NCBI GenBank assembly: GCA_963576475.1
Contig: OY754977.1
Span: 28,407,796 to 28,471,795, forward strand
Reading direction: 5' to 3'
DNA: 64,000 bases
Source: Molanna angustata
Taxonomy: Eukaryota > Arthropoda > Insecta > Trichoptera > Molannidae
Under the pieces are notes generated by a model. That model did no database searches and had not been told where the DNA came from. It saw only the letters and a list, made by a program, of their open reading frames with translations. A program made the position numbers and the translations under genes. Positions within the stretch are counted from its first letter, which is position 1. The number at the start of each line of letters is the position of its first letter. Below, in pieces: positions 28,487 to 39,949 of the stretch.

Positions 28487-29470
28487 TATTGTTTTTATTT
28501 TATTGATTTACAGAACCAACAGTTTACATTACAAATTTATAGTAGCAATATAATATGAATCAAGTTATAAACCTTTTATTTTTTATTTTTTTACTTTTTC
28601 AAATTGAAGCTAACAATGTACAAAGAATAGCATATATGTATAAAAATATCAAATATAACAATTATCATCTCCATACATCAATTATTAGCTTACAATACTA
28701 TCATAATTTATTACAAAATACAGTCATATATTCAAGATACAAAATCATATGTGTGTGAGGGTGTGTATGTGTGAAGGTGTGTGTGTAAGTGTATATGTGT
28801 ATGTGCATCCGTGTTGTGCGTATGTGATAATCTTATGAAATTCTTGTTTTTAATTTTTGAGCGAGTTTATGTTTTGTGTCACTGAATAGTTCTATGTCAA
28901 GGGACTTCTCATATTTTATGTATGTGTTTATAATTCTGTTTATAGTTGAGTGGTTTTCGCGGCATTAGTTTTGTATAATTTAGGTCGGAAGAGAGTTAAA
29001 TTGTATGTCTGGAGCGTCTCAATGGTACGTTAAAGTCAATACTCGATAAAAGTTCCGGGCAGTCAATAATATTGTTCAATATGTTGTACAGAAATTGTAT
29101 ATCTTGGTATTTACGTCTTGATTCTAGTGACGGTGGAATAGGTGCAACAATACTTCGATATGCCAATCTCTTGAAATATTTACGCTGTATTTTTTCTATA
29201 TTATTAATGTGCACTCGATATTACGGGTTCCAAATAACAGAGCCAAAATCCAGTGTACTTCTAACTAATGAATTAAATAATATTTTAAATGTTTGTGGAT
29301 TTTTGAAATCTTTACTTATCCTAAAAATAAAACTTAATTTTTTATAACCTGCTGTTGTAATTTTATCTATATGTTTTCTGTAATTTAATTTGCTGTCCAA
29401 GAATAATCCCAAATCCCGACACAAAGATTTCTTAACTATGTGTTCATCATTTAATGTGAAGTCAAAAATG
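28487..29470 (-). mobile_element. CR1/Jockey-like LINE, 3' part
   Basis: Minus-strand coding remnants read DLGLFLDSKLNYRKHIDKI, SLVRSTLDFGSVIWNP, then INNIEKIQRKYFKRLAYR and the C-terminal RRKYQDIQFLYNILNN region, separated by one frame change near 29217. This is the RT thumb and C-terminal region shared by CR1/Jockey-type elements. It is followed by about 500 bp of 3' UTR ending in TCAATAAAATAAAAAC-type sequence. The catalytic RT palm is missing. A GT-rich block (28749-28830) lies within the UTR. Confidence 0.75.
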
Positions 29471-29784
29471 AACTAAAGGAACAAAGTTTGTTTTTTATGT
29501 GTAAGTGTATTTATGTATTTCATAAAGTAAAATTTATGCCTGGTTGTAGGGAGCTTCTTAAACAGTGTGTTTGTATGGGTACAAGAATAAATTCATGGTT
29601 TGATTTGGTTTTAGATCAACATGATAGTTACAAAAGTGAACGATAGATTATGTTACTGCCATTTAGCCCCAAAAAGTTTGCCGCTAACATATTGCATTGT
29701 TTTGGTTTAATCATATCGAACACATCGTTTAGAAATTAAATTTAAAAGGTCGAAATAAATGTTTTTCCACTGTCGTTTTATAAT

Positions 29785-30300
29785 TTACAAATTAATACAA
29801 ATTATTTAATATTTTAAGATATTTGATTTTCTATACAACACATGTACCTAGGTATGTATGTCAAGATAGGATAGTACCTATGGAGGTCAGTCCTTTTTCC
29901 TAACCATAATATGAAAACAGCATGACGGTATGTATGTATGTTTGGAGATTTAAGTATCAAACTATTAAGTCTTCTTACATATTGTGTATAGGTGACTGCT
30001 ATACAAATTGTATGAAGCGATGTCGTCACTAAATTCAATTTTTATAAAAATTGTTAAAAAAAAATTGAGATGTACTACTACAATGTTAATATTTTTTATA
30101 GAAAATTAAATTATCTAGTTGGGGTGTTTCGGCTTTTTCTGATATTTAAAAAAAAATGGAAATATAGGCAGTTAAACTCATAAATTTATGTTAAAAAAAT
30201 ATTTTTTATTAAAAATGTTTGAGAAATCCTGGAATTTTAGAAAAAACAAATTTGAGATTTTATATTTGTCTATGTTTATACCAATTTTTAGCGTTCATAA
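29785..30300 (-). mobile_element. Helitron-like family, internal fragment
   Basis: It carries the CATGTACCTAGGTATGTATGTCAAGATAGGATAGTA block, a (TATG)n run, the ACAAATTGTATGAAGCGATGTCGTCAC word and the start of the TAGGCAGTTAAACTC core. Both element termini are missing. Confidence 0.7.
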
Positions 30301-30358
30301 ATCAATATACTAATCACGTTTCTTTCGAATGAGTGACAGCTGAAAGCTTGGCGCAATC

Positions 30359-30669
30359 GATGAAATAATGTTCATTCATTCATTCATACCATCACGGCAT
30401 ATCCCACAATGTGGGATAACCAGCGAAAGGTGTCCGGGTATGCATTGCCTTATAAAAGGGAGAACAACATATCTGTGTATACCCACACACCAGTCTCGTC
30501 TCACCTAAAAAGGCTCTACATTCAGAATGGGTGGTGAACCTCATTGCTGAACTATGTGAAATGTTATTGTTGCCTGTTGTATTTTCGATTACCCGGCTCT
30601 TACGGGACACTCGAAAACAATGATTTCAAAGAATGGAAGCACTTTTCTAAGCCGGTGATGAAATAATGT
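30359..30669 (-). mobile_element. RTE-tailed short retroposon with 13-bp target duplication
   Basis: A 285-bp insertion (30372-30656) is flanked by GATGAAATAATGT on both sides. On the minus strand it starts ACCGGCTTAGAAAAGTGC, carries the GACGAGACTGGTGTGTGGG box, and ends GCCGTGATGGTATGAATGAATGAATGA. A 72-codon frame ends PTLWDMP-stop in the same place where the RTE protein ends PARDMA-stop, and both are followed by TGG and a TATG-type tail. This suggests that it is mobilised by the RTE machinery through a shared 3' end. Confidence 0.8.
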
Positions 30670-31241
30670 GAGCAAAGTAAATCTGGTACACAAAGCAAAA
30701 GGGAACTTTTGTACAAAGTAAATTGCCGACTTCTGACTTCTCGGATTTTTCGATGTCGTGTTATTCTTCTTTGATTAAAAGGTTCTCTTTCTTTAGATGT
30801 AATAAATTAGTCGCCAAATTGATATCATAACCATAATCTTAAAGTTTGACTCCATATTCACTTGTTTGTCTTCTATGAAAAAATTCTATCATGTCTGTAT
30901 ATCTTCTTTTTCTGGGTCACAATCCTAAGATTGGTCTGCACCAAACACTCGATCTTTCCACTAATATCTATCGTCCGCCAGTCTTTCCATCTCTTTGTAA
31001 CTGCTACAGCGCACGTCAACGATTATCTGGTCTATATAGTTGTTTCTGGGGCGGCCTCTACAGTTGCCCGCATCAATCATTCCTTCGACGATGGTAAAAA
31101 GCAGGCCTGGGTGCTAGATGTTGTGGCTTATCCAAGTTGTTCTCTGTTGGGCAATTCTTTTCATAAGTTGCCTTGTCTCTCCAACCCCGCTTCGTACCTC
31201 GTCGTTGCTGATGTGTTCGGACCAGTGAATTTCAGCCATGC

Positions 31242-32274
31242 GTCTGTAGCACTACTACAGTTCACAACATATAGAGGGCTCCGACAAGGCGATGCACAGT
31301 TCACAACATATAGAGGGCTCCGACAAGGCGATGCATTGGCATGCTTGTTATTTAATATTGTCCTGGAAAGAGCTGTTAGAGACTCAGGCATAGAGACAAC
31401 AGGAAAAATTTTCAGAAAGTCGAGTCAATTACTTGCATACGCAGACGATATCGATATTATATCTAGAACGTTGCCTTGCATGAAGGATAACTTCTTGAGA
31501 CTTGAGTCTGCAGCCAATAACATGGGTCTAAAGATCAACGCTTCAAAGACAAAATACATGGCAACAAGAAAAGCATCACTGAATAGCATCACCGTAAGAA
31601 ACGAGTCAATATCAGTGGGAACCCATCAGCTAGAAGCCGTTGAATCATTCACATACCTGGGATCTCTTGTTACAGCGGACAACAACAACAGTGCGGAAAT
31701 AAGGGCAAGACTTGCCGCGGCAAATAGATGCTATTATGGCCTGCTAAAGCACTTAAGGTCACGACTCATCTCTCGTAAAACAAAAACCCTCATTTACAAA
31801 ACTCTTCTTAGACCGGTCATGACATATGCATCAGAATGCTGGACATTGACCAAGAAGGACGAAAATGCATTGTTGGTGTTCGAAAGGAAAATACTTCGCA
31901 AAATATTTGGTCCTACCTGTGAAGGAGGATCTTGGAGGATCCGGTTTAACCACGAGCTAGAAATAATGTATGGCGAACCAAACGTTGTCCAATACATCAA
32001 AATACAACGTCTACGTTGGCTCGGACACGTTTGTAGAATGGAGGATAACCGGGTCCCAAAGAAAGTATTGGACACCTGTCCTGAAGGAAGAAGAAGCAGA
32101 GGGAGACCTAGGATGAGATGGCTGGACGACATCGAGGGCAATATAAGAGCGATCGGACAGACAAACTGGAGGAGACTTGCTGTCGACAGGGCGGGATGGA
32201 GGCAGTTTCTTGAGGAGGCCAAGGCTCGCACCGGGCTGTAGCGCCATTGCTGATGATGATGTCTGTAGCACTAC
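31242..32274 (+). mobile_element. 5'-truncated RTE-like LINE with 14-bp target duplication
   Basis: It is inserted in the opposite orientation into another LINE. GTCTGTAGCACTAC stands on both sides (31242-31255 and 32261-32274). The 3' tail is TGATGATGAT, as in related fragments at 34.3 and 43.1 kb. The 5' end is truncated within the RT domain. Confidence 0.9.
31256..32241 (+). pseudogene. RTE-like reverse transcriptase, C-terminal two-thirds of RT to stop
   Basis: An open frame from GLRQGDALACLLFNIVLE (RT motif before the active site) through LLAYADDIDIISR (catalytic YADD), LKINASKTKYMA, VESFTYLGSLV, RPVMTYASECWTL, RWLGHVCRMEDNRVPKKVL and SRGRPRMRWLDDIE to a stop at 32241. A 39-bp segment encoding QFTTYRGLRQGDA is exactly duplicated in tandem at 31258-31296 and 31297-31335. 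The frame is open upstream to 30862, but that part lies over the minus-strand LINE and is not real coding sequence. It lacks the endonuclease and the first RT motifs, so it is inactive. Confidence 0.9.
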
Positions 32275-32939
32275 ATCTCAAACGCAGACAGACGTCTCGT
32301 TTCGCGTTGGCTGATGGTCCATGTTTCACAACCATATAGCAGTACACTCCACACAAGAGTCTTGATCAAATTTTTCCGTATTTTGAAGGAAATATAAGGG
32401 GATTCAAAAATTGTTGATCTTTTGTTGAAGGCGATTCTTGCTTGGTGCATTCTGCTTTTGATGTTTGCTGTTGAACGTCCGTCTTGAGATATTATGAAAT
32501 AAATTTTTGTTTAATCTGTGTCATCATTTGATATTTTTATTTTTCTTATTTATTTATTACATAATAATTAACGTGCAAAAAAAAACATAATTAAGGAATG
32601 ACATATTGCCTCTTACCAGAGTGTAAGCACTCTTGTGTAAATGAGATGTTTGTATATACGGGATTATTATTATACAAAATGAAGTGAATTTTATTTCAAA
32701 TAATCAATAATTATTATTTTTTTATGAAATTATTCAATTTAGCTAGTTTAAGAATCGTCGTTAATTTTCCATTTTCTATCGAACAATAATTCATAATATT
32801 TTATCGTGTTGCAGATAAAATATTATTTTATGGGTAACGTTGAAAGGCAGTCGTTTTAGTTTGAAATTTTTCGTGTAGATGGCGGTAATAGTTCCATCAT
32901 TTCATTTTTTGATTTCAAATTTTGTTGAATAATATTTCA

Positions 32940-33162
32940 TCTGACTGTCGATTTGTACAAGAGAATTTATTTCTTTTGACATATCGACATGGTATCAAGC
33001 AATAATACGCTAGAAATGTATGGCCAGTTCTAAATTTTTCTTGTTTTACTAGATATATTAAAATATTAAATAATTTGGATTTGGTTTATAGTTTGGTACG
33101 TATTCTTCAACTATACATACTATAGCCATCGAGAGTTGGATCTCATGTGTTACATCAACTAT
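32940..33162 (+). mobile_element. Helitron-like element, internally deleted 223-bp copy
   Basis: The 5' end is A|TCTGACTGTCGATTTG with the palindromic continuation. The 3' part has TATAGTTTGGTACGTATTCTTCAAC, CGAGAGTTGGATCTCATGTG and TTACATCAACTAT, so the CTRR end is mutated. The whole interior is missing. Confidence 0.6.
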
Positions 33163-34284
33163 TTTTATATTCCATAATGATATTAAATTATTTTAAGGAC
33201 CAATATTTGCAGTTTGTGAAATTATATAGGTATGTTATAGATAAAGTTAATTAATTGAATCTAAATATAAATGCTATTAAACCAAACTCACATAGATATC
33301 TACGAAAAATAATTAATTTAAAAACCAGAACTTGATGATGCTATCAGACCAGCTAAAGCACTTTGGCCTTTAAATTTATTGCTCGTTGATTACTCGTTGA
33401 CTCGTGGATTAATAATGTCTTTCATTTTTATGCTTTTGGATATATTTTTTTTAAATTTTAGTCTTAGATTATATATGATACAGATACCTAGTCAGCGCAA
33501 CGAATGTATGCCAACTAAAACTACGCTGAAACAGACGGATTTCTAGTATACGTACACCTACCGATACGCACACCTACATAATACGTAGACCAACCGATCT
33601 ACCGCCTCACACACACATGTAAAAAAAACTTGGCATACATTTGAATTCGAAATTTGTACAACATGCGGCTTCTGTACATTATAATTCTATGATTTTAGTT
33701 ATAAACAAAATTCAGTTTTAAAAATATTATTTCTTGATTTTTCAGAAGGATTTATTAATTTTAAATCAATAATTTACATATCTCTCAGCGCATGTACTTT
33801 TGTCTTTCGCTTTTATTAGCAACTCTATTTTTCAATAGAAGTCGTTTAATTAAATGAAAAAAAATAAAAAAAAACAACGTAAAATTATGACTATGAAATA
33901 TAGTATATTTAAATATTTTACAGTCAGATATTTTTAACTTTAAAACATATTTTTTATCCAATGATACATGTATTATTGTAAACGCATTCGTGAAAATACC
34001 CTTTTATTTTTTTTTTTTTCTACCTGCGTGCAATAATTTTTTTTTATACCTATGAATTAATAATTATTTCATGCGTCTATTGCAATACTCATGTCTTACT
34101 AAAACACATCAAGGACGGTACATCTTATGGATTAAGCAAATAATTTGGTTTTTACTACTATTTTGAATGAAATTGTTTAGGTATATGCAATTTTTTATTG
34201 TACTTACGCTTGTGGGAATCCGGTGAACGCTATATAAAAATTTGATAAATTAAGTCATTTTGTCGTCTACGTCTCACTATCATC
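33163..34284. other. Intergenic DNA with one 12-bp inverted pair
   Basis: No gene seen. AATGTATGCCAA (33503-33514) is repeated inverted at 33630-33641, about 140 bp in total, which may be a small MITE remnant; I found no flanking duplication. Confidence 0.4.
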
Positions 34285-35262
34285 ATCATTGGTGCTATAG
34301 CCAATTGTGAGCCTTTGCCTCCAGCAGAATTTTTTGCCGTTTAGACCGGTCCATCGCCTGCACTCTCCATTTCGCAACGCCAATTCTCTTTAAATCCACC
34401 ACCATTGGGTCTTCCCCACACCACGTCTCCATTCCGGTCGTGTGTCGAGTATCTTCTTTGGGGTTCGGCCTTCCTCCATTCGCTGAACGCGCCCTAAGCA
34501 TTAAAGTCGATGTATTTTAATATATTTTTTTTATATTTATTTATTTTATTTTATATATTTGGGAAGCAAACAGCTCATTTACAGTTTTCATTATACAATT
34601 TAAATGACATAGTCAGAACCAATAAAAGCATTCCATCAATAATAAATTTACAACAATAACAACAGATAGTTCATACAAAGAAATCAACTAAGAGAAAAAA
34701 ATAATAATTAAGAACATTTAAATTAGGTACCTATGGGACTGATAAGAGATAAGGAGTGATGGGAGGGGGGGGGGGAATTAAGAGCGCATCACCTTCAGTA
34801 TTTCTTCACGAAACCTTTCATATTTTGCACTGAAGATGTCCACCCCAGCTGAGAACAACATGTTGTGAGAATAACATATGCGTGGAATAGTGGCATTCTT
34901 TCTGACATTAGTTCTGCTATAAAACTTTTGCTATATTAGGATAATTAGAATGGTTCTCCAGCTCATGGTTGTACCTTGTCCTCCATATTCCATTCTCAAA
35001 AAGAGGCCCAAAGATCTTTCTCAAGACCTTCCTTTCAATGACCATCAGCGCTTTTTCATCCTCCCTATAAAGAACCCAGCATTCAGCACCATATACAAGT
35101 ACTGGTCGCAGCAATGTTTTACACAATAACAACTTAGTATTTCGTGTTAATAATCGGGACTTGAGATGTCGGTTAATACCGAAATAGCATTTATTTGCCA
35201 CAGCAATTCGTCTTTTAATCTTGACACTAACATCGTTGTTACTGGTTATTATTAAAGCTAGG
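34285..35262 (-). pseudogene. RTE-like LINE C-terminus, split by a CR1-like insertion
   Basis: Upstream piece (35262-34920): NDVSVKIKRRIAVANKCYFGINRHLKSRLL, RPVLVYGAECWVLYREDEKALMVIERKVLRKIFGPL. Downstream piece (34505-34290): GRVQRMEEGRTPKKILDTRPEWRRGVGK, then AMDRSKRQKILLEAKAHNWL and stop, with an ATGATGATGAT tail. Several shifts are present. It is the same family as the 31.3-32.2-kb LINE. The gap between the pieces holds the end of an unrelated LINE. Confidence 0.8.
34510..34918 (-). mobile_element. CR1/Jockey-like LINE 3' end inserted in an RTE copy
   Basis: On the minus strand: SRTNVRKNATIPRICYSHNMLFS, VDIFSAKYERFREEILKVMRS and stop, the typical last residues of this LINE group. A 3' UTR with a G/C homopolymer run (34763-34773) follows, ending in A/T-rich TAAATATAAAAAA sequence. 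Confidence 0.75.
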
Positions 35263-36004
35263 TCTCACTATCATAACATATGAAAATGGTGATCGAACTC
35301 TTGCATTGTATTTAGATGATTTATTTAATTTTTCTAATATTAAAGAGTAGTCCATAAATAAATTTAATCAAATAAATTAAATTACAAATGAATTATCAAC
35401 AATATGACAAAACAATACATCGATTGAATACAGTATATAAATATATATATAAATAAATACAAAAAGTTGTACATAAACATAAATGAAACTATTAAATAAA
35501 TAAAAATATAATGATTTGAGTAAAGTATAGAACGCTTCACACTCATATTAGGTATTTACAATTTTCGCACTCTTGTTATACCTACTCTTGTTAATAGATA
35601 TTACATTGTTAAGAAAGATAATACTTTTCATAATATTCTGTGTTAACAAATATGTAGGTATGTAGTTATTATACACTGATAAAATTGTATGTTGTCTAGA
35701 CTCAGATCATCTTCACATCATTATTTTAAATGTTGATTTGATTATGTCTATATTATAATATTCTATCAAATTCTAGACGTTAATGCACACTATGCATACA
35801 TGTTTTTCGTCAAATGTCTATTTTCAAACTTATTGAAAGCTTATCAATTTTGTAAGTAAAATTTTGTTCAAAATTGGATGTTAGGCAAATCGGTTTTATA
35901 AGTTTAAAGTTTTCAAATACATTTTTTTTTGCATTTGAATTTGTCTATCTACGAGGATGAGGATGTCTTGTGTCGAAATGGAATCAATGTTTTATTTATG
36001 TATG
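35263..36004. other. A/T-rich intergenic DNA, no gene seen
   Basis: Nothing that I can support on either strand. Confidence 0.4.
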
Positions 36005-36172
36005 TATGACGGATATTTTATTTGATTTTTTAGTGCTACCACATTCTAGAGACACACAGATCCAGACTGAATACACAATGTAAAACTAGGTCTGAACCAG
36101 GAATCGAACCCGGGAACTTTGGCTCAGCAGTCAGATATGTATCTAACCAACTGAACCACGAAGGCCGAGCGG
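36005..36172 (-). mobile_element. tRNA-derived SINE family 2
   Basis: The minus-strand head GCCTTCGTGGTTCAGTTGGTTAGAT resembles an A box region, and CCCGGGTTCGATTCCTGG is a good B box. A body (ACATTGTGTATTCAGTCTGG, CTAGAATGTGGTAGCAC) and an ATACATACATA tail follow. The missing acceptor pairing and the non-tRNA body argue against a tRNA gene. Confidence 0.7.
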
Positions 36173-36319
36173 TCTTTAAACGAGATATATTAATAAAAAA
36201 AATATATCTTGTGCGGGAAATTAAATAAAAAAATGATATTTTGATTTTTAATCTTATTTATGAGCATGGATAAATGAATATTTCAAAATACTCGTAGTTA
36301 TATCAACAGTTATTTCTTC

Positions 36320-37440
36320 TTCTTCTCTTCTTCGATGGCTCTACAGCCGATATCGAGCCTTGGTCTCCAGCAACTTCCTCCTCCAACCTCTCCTGTCACC
36401 TGCTGCGACCCTCCAGTTTGGCACATTCAGAAGCTGGGATGCGTCCCTCTCAATAATAATAATAATAATAATGAGATTTTATTTCAGTTCGTGAGCAGGG
36501 GGGGTGCAATGTAACACAAACCATATAATATATACAACATTTAAAAATAAGGTATAAGTACATACAAATAAAAAGAATAACGGATAGAAAAGTAAGCATA
36601 AAGAGCAAACAAAAAATATATACCTACATATATGTATAACCGTAATAACAAAAATTATTCATTTAAATAAAAAGAACAACAGAAAAAATAAAAATAAATA
36701 CCTGATGATAATAATAACACATCAATATACACAAAAACAAATATAAAATAACATAACCGGAAGCAAAACAATATAACCGTATAAAAACATCTATTGAAAT
36801 CACTTCAGTCACTGCAAAATTGATGCCCATCTTCTGTGAATTGGAGAATCAAGCCACATACCAGCCTCTCGAACAATAGAATTGCCAGATCTCCACATCC
36901 TCATTCTTGCAGCAGCTATCTTGCATCAATATCATCTTCCCATCGCAGCCTCGGTCCCCCGAGCTTTCTTTTGCCACCTGGGTGCCCCTCTAAGACTCTT
37001 TTTGGTACCCGTGATTATGGCATTCTCTGAACATGCCCGGCCCATCTTAGCCTGCTTAGTCTTATATCTTCAGACAGTTTGGGTGCTTTGTAAATGCTGT
37101 AAAACTCATCGTTGTATCTAATTCTCCATGTTTGTCCATCATTCGCGGGACCCAGGATTTTACGCAGCACTCTTCCCTCAATGATGTCCAGCATCTCCGC
37201 AGACCTTATTGTCAGTGTCCAAGCCTCACACCCATATGACACAACAGTCCTAATGATTGTTTTATATATGGTTATTTTTGTCTATCTATAGACACTTCTA
37301 GACCTGAACACCGGTAACAGAGAGAAGAATGCTTTGTTACCTGTCATTATTCGTCTTTTTATTTCTAGGGTGTCTTCATTATTTTTATTAATAGTAGAAC
37401 CCAGGTATGCAAACTCCTCTACAGTTTCAAAAGTGTATTT
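36320..37440 (-). pseudogene. RTE-like LINE C-terminal ORF, split by a ~380-bp insert
   Basis: Upstream piece (37440-36840): FETVEEFAYLGSTINKNNEDTLEIKRRIMTGNKAFF, VSYGCEAWTLTIRSAEMLDIIEGRVLRKILGP, LSRLRWAGHVQRMP, RLRWEDDIDAR. Downstream piece (36455-36325): RDASQLLNVPNWRVAAGDRRGWRRKLLETKARYRL and stop, then a (GAAGAA)-rich tail. The insert at about 36456-36835 ends in (ATT)n on the minus strand and looks like the 3' UTR of another LINE. Stops and shifts are present. Confidence 0.8.
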
Positions 37441-37884
37441 TTTTAAACAGTTATTTCACGTAGGTATTAAAACATAAGTAATTTCTAATAATAATTCAAA
37501 TTTTCAATTCGGTTGAAATAATTTCGAGTTGAATTCCTCAATAATTATTAAGAGATCTGGCAGTTTCCAGTTTCCTATAAGAAAATGAATAGGTAATTTA
37601 TTTTAAAGCAATCAAAAAGGGATGTTTGTTGCCAGCGGATGTAATAATTTTACTATTTCTAAGGATAATATATATGCAAAATACGTATTTTATAAGGAAA
37701 TATAAACACTGGAGGGCAATAAATCTTGGAGGGACTACATTACTTATTATTATTAACAGAAACCAGGCACATGTTAAATACCTACATAATGAAAAGGTGT
37801 AAAAATGATATAGGCTTTGTTTTGCGACACGCAGATCATATTGTAGGGAATGGTTGAGGAATCATGGGGAAGAGGGCATCCTCG
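37441..37884. other. A/T-rich intergenic DNA, no gene seen
   Basis: Nothing supportable. Confidence 0.4.
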
Positions 37885-38330
37885 CCGGGAGTATTTGGAT
37901 CGATACGAATTGCACATCCTACACTGATTTGTATTTGGATCTATTTAAAGTGCATCTCCTAAACATATTTGTATTTGGATCAATATGAAGTGCACCTCCT
38001 ACCGGATTTGTATTTGGATCGATATGAAGTGCACCTCCTACACAGATTTGTATTTGGATCAATATGAAGTGCACCTCCTACCGGATTTGTATTTGGATCG
38101 ATATGAACTGCACCTCCTACACATATTTATTTTTGGATCGATACGAAGTTTTTAGATCAATATGAGCTGCACCTCCTACACAGATTTGTATTTGGATCGA
38201 CATGAAGTATTTGGATAAATATGAAGTGCACCTTCTACACAGATTTGTATTTGGATCAATATGAAGTGCACCTTCTACACAGATTTGTATTTGGATCGAT
38301 ATGAAGTGCTCCTCCTACACAGATTTGAAG
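37885..38330. repeat. About 40-bp minisatellite, TTTGTATTTGGATCGATATG
   Basis: About eleven imperfect units of TTTGTATTTGGATC(A/G)ATATGAAGTGCACCTCCTACACAGA. Some units are shortened, giving a higher-order mixture of full and half units. No coding sense. Confidence 0.93.
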
Positions 38331-39116
38331 AGAGTCATTGAAGACCGAGATAAGTGTAGAAAAGATGCATAGCTTTGCTGCCAATCAATCTCCATGACTG
38401 AAACTGAAGAGGAAGAAGGTTTACACAGTATTATTCATATATGTATATTTGCAATCAATTTAATACATAATTAACGTGACCATACGCCCCGTCTAACTAT
38501 CTCATTTTTCGGTTCTCCGTACCAGCGTCCCCGAACAACTCTTCAAGAATTGAAAAGAAAGTATGTTGAATACTTATATTAAATTATTACATCAATAATT
38601 GGCCTTTTTATTTTTAGAATATCAAAATTATAATAGCGTAGACGAGGACAGATAATAAATTTTTCCATTTGCAGAACTTTATTAGCATAATATTATCTTT
38701 TCCATTATTTTTTGGATATCATAGTTACATATTTCAAATTAATTTTAAACATTTTCCTCGTTAATTTTCAATTTGAATTCATGAGAATATGATTTTCAGA
38801 ATTTCAATTTCAGGTTTGATTCACAGATGTCTCTATAATATTTTGCTTTTGATGTGTTTTTGTTGATGAATGTCAATTTATGAAATTCATTTGGAAAAGA
38901 CTTGATATGTTGAGATATTTTATTAAGAGTAGCTCATCTACTTGATGTTGATTATTCTTTTTTTTAACTTAATGTAGCTCTTTGAATATTGTTATATTTT
39001 ACAAAATGTTTCGTTGATAAACTCAATGAAAATTTTAGGACATACCAGAGAATTCAATGGACTTATTTGTATTCAAACATTTTTATCAATATAATTAACG
39101 TATTTCTTTGTCTATA
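38331..39116. other. A/T-rich intergenic DNA, no gene seen
   Basis: Nothing supportable. Confidence 0.4.
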
Positions 39117-39500
39117 CAATGCTTACATCGAGGGAGATCGCGATCCACTTCCACGCCGGCGACGCTATAGAGCCCATTGGCCCTGTTCGCCACCGGACGC
39201 AGCCGCAACATCGGACAAACACAAAATATCCACCATCCATCGGGTTCAACCACTGCCCCCGAGAATCCAACCACACACGTCAGGGCCTCCGATTGGTCTC
39301 GAAATCGGCCGCTAAGTACACTCCGTTTCAAGTCGGAGGGGCTTGTACCCCGACCCCTCGGTCCTCGTGTTGGCGTCCGAAGGTTCCACGGGCTAACACC
39401 GGGGGCATCCGACGCAATCATCACCTATCAGATTTGACGTCATATTGTCAACACAGGATGTCTGACCCGACGTCTGCGCCGGCGGTGTGCAATGCTTACA
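39117..39500. mobile_element. GC-rich retroposon-like element with 10-11-bp target duplication
   Basis: The 363-bp GC-rich body (39128-39490) matches the first part of the block at 8816-9180 with few differences. AATGCTTACA (perhaps CAATGCTTACA) stands on both sides (39118-39127 and 39491-39500). This shows that it is a discrete mobile unit, not a local tandem. The right end stops at GGCGGTGTGC, where the 9-kb copy continues, so one end is truncated, as in target-primed retroposition with its 5' end on the right. Confidence 0.85.
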
Positions 39501-39563
39501 GTATAAAGAATTTATTAAATCGTGAAGAGGTCAAAATTCGACAGCAATCCATAAAAATGACCT

Positions 39564-39730
39564 GGGGGGGCAGTCTGGTCCAACCGGCGAAATCAAAACC
39601 CTCGTGATAATTATCATAATGGAGTTCTTTGACATCTGAAGATATCATAGAACTCCATTCAATAATTATATCCATGATATGGGTAATCGTGAGGGTATTG
39701 ATATCGCCGGTTGGACCAGACTTGCCCCCC
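39564..39730. mobile_element. Foldback element, 167 bp, nearly fully palindromic
   Basis: From GGGGGGCAGTCTGGTCCAAC inward, the left half is the near-exact reverse complement of the right half (CCGGCGA, ATCAA.ACCCTC, TAATTAT, ATGGAGTTC), closing on TGACATCTGAAGATATCA. As RNA it would form a long hairpin. No target duplication is convincing. Confidence 0.8.
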
Positions 39731-39949
39731 TGATCTATGATAAAAAACATCAAGGAATACAAATTTTTCATGTCACATATTTCAAATTGTAATCTTTAAT
39801 TACTTATGTACCTACCATTTAGATTGTTTCACAAAAGATTATGTATTTATATTTTACTTGTTTTGTATTTGAGTTTACAACAACTTCGTTTGACTTTACG
39901 TGTTTGACATTGACAATATGAAAGTAAACAAATATGGTTTGACGTGAAA

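Larger units (their letters stand above)
30890..32500 (-). pseudogene. LINE ORF C-terminal region, split by a second LINE
   Basis: The upstream half (32500-32275) reads RSTANIKSRMHQARIAFNKRSTIF, KIRKNLIKTLVWSVLLYGCETWTISQRETRRLSAFEM. The downstream half (31255-30890) continues CYRRMAEIHWSEHISNDEV, RIAQQRTTW, EGMIDAGNCRGRPRNNYIDQI. The two join once the plus-strand LINE and one target copy are removed. A stop (TAG for an expected TGG) sits at the junction. This is the post-RT region of a non-LTR element of the RTE or a related group; the catalytic domains are missing. Confidence 0.75.

Noticed and set aside
30862..31255. N-terminal extension of the plus-strand LINE protein
   Set aside because: This stretch is the antisense of an older minus-strand LINE that was interrupted; the target duplication at 31242-31255 marks the true start.
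33503..33641. A small TIR transposon
   Set aside because: Only a 12-bp inverted pair and no target duplication.
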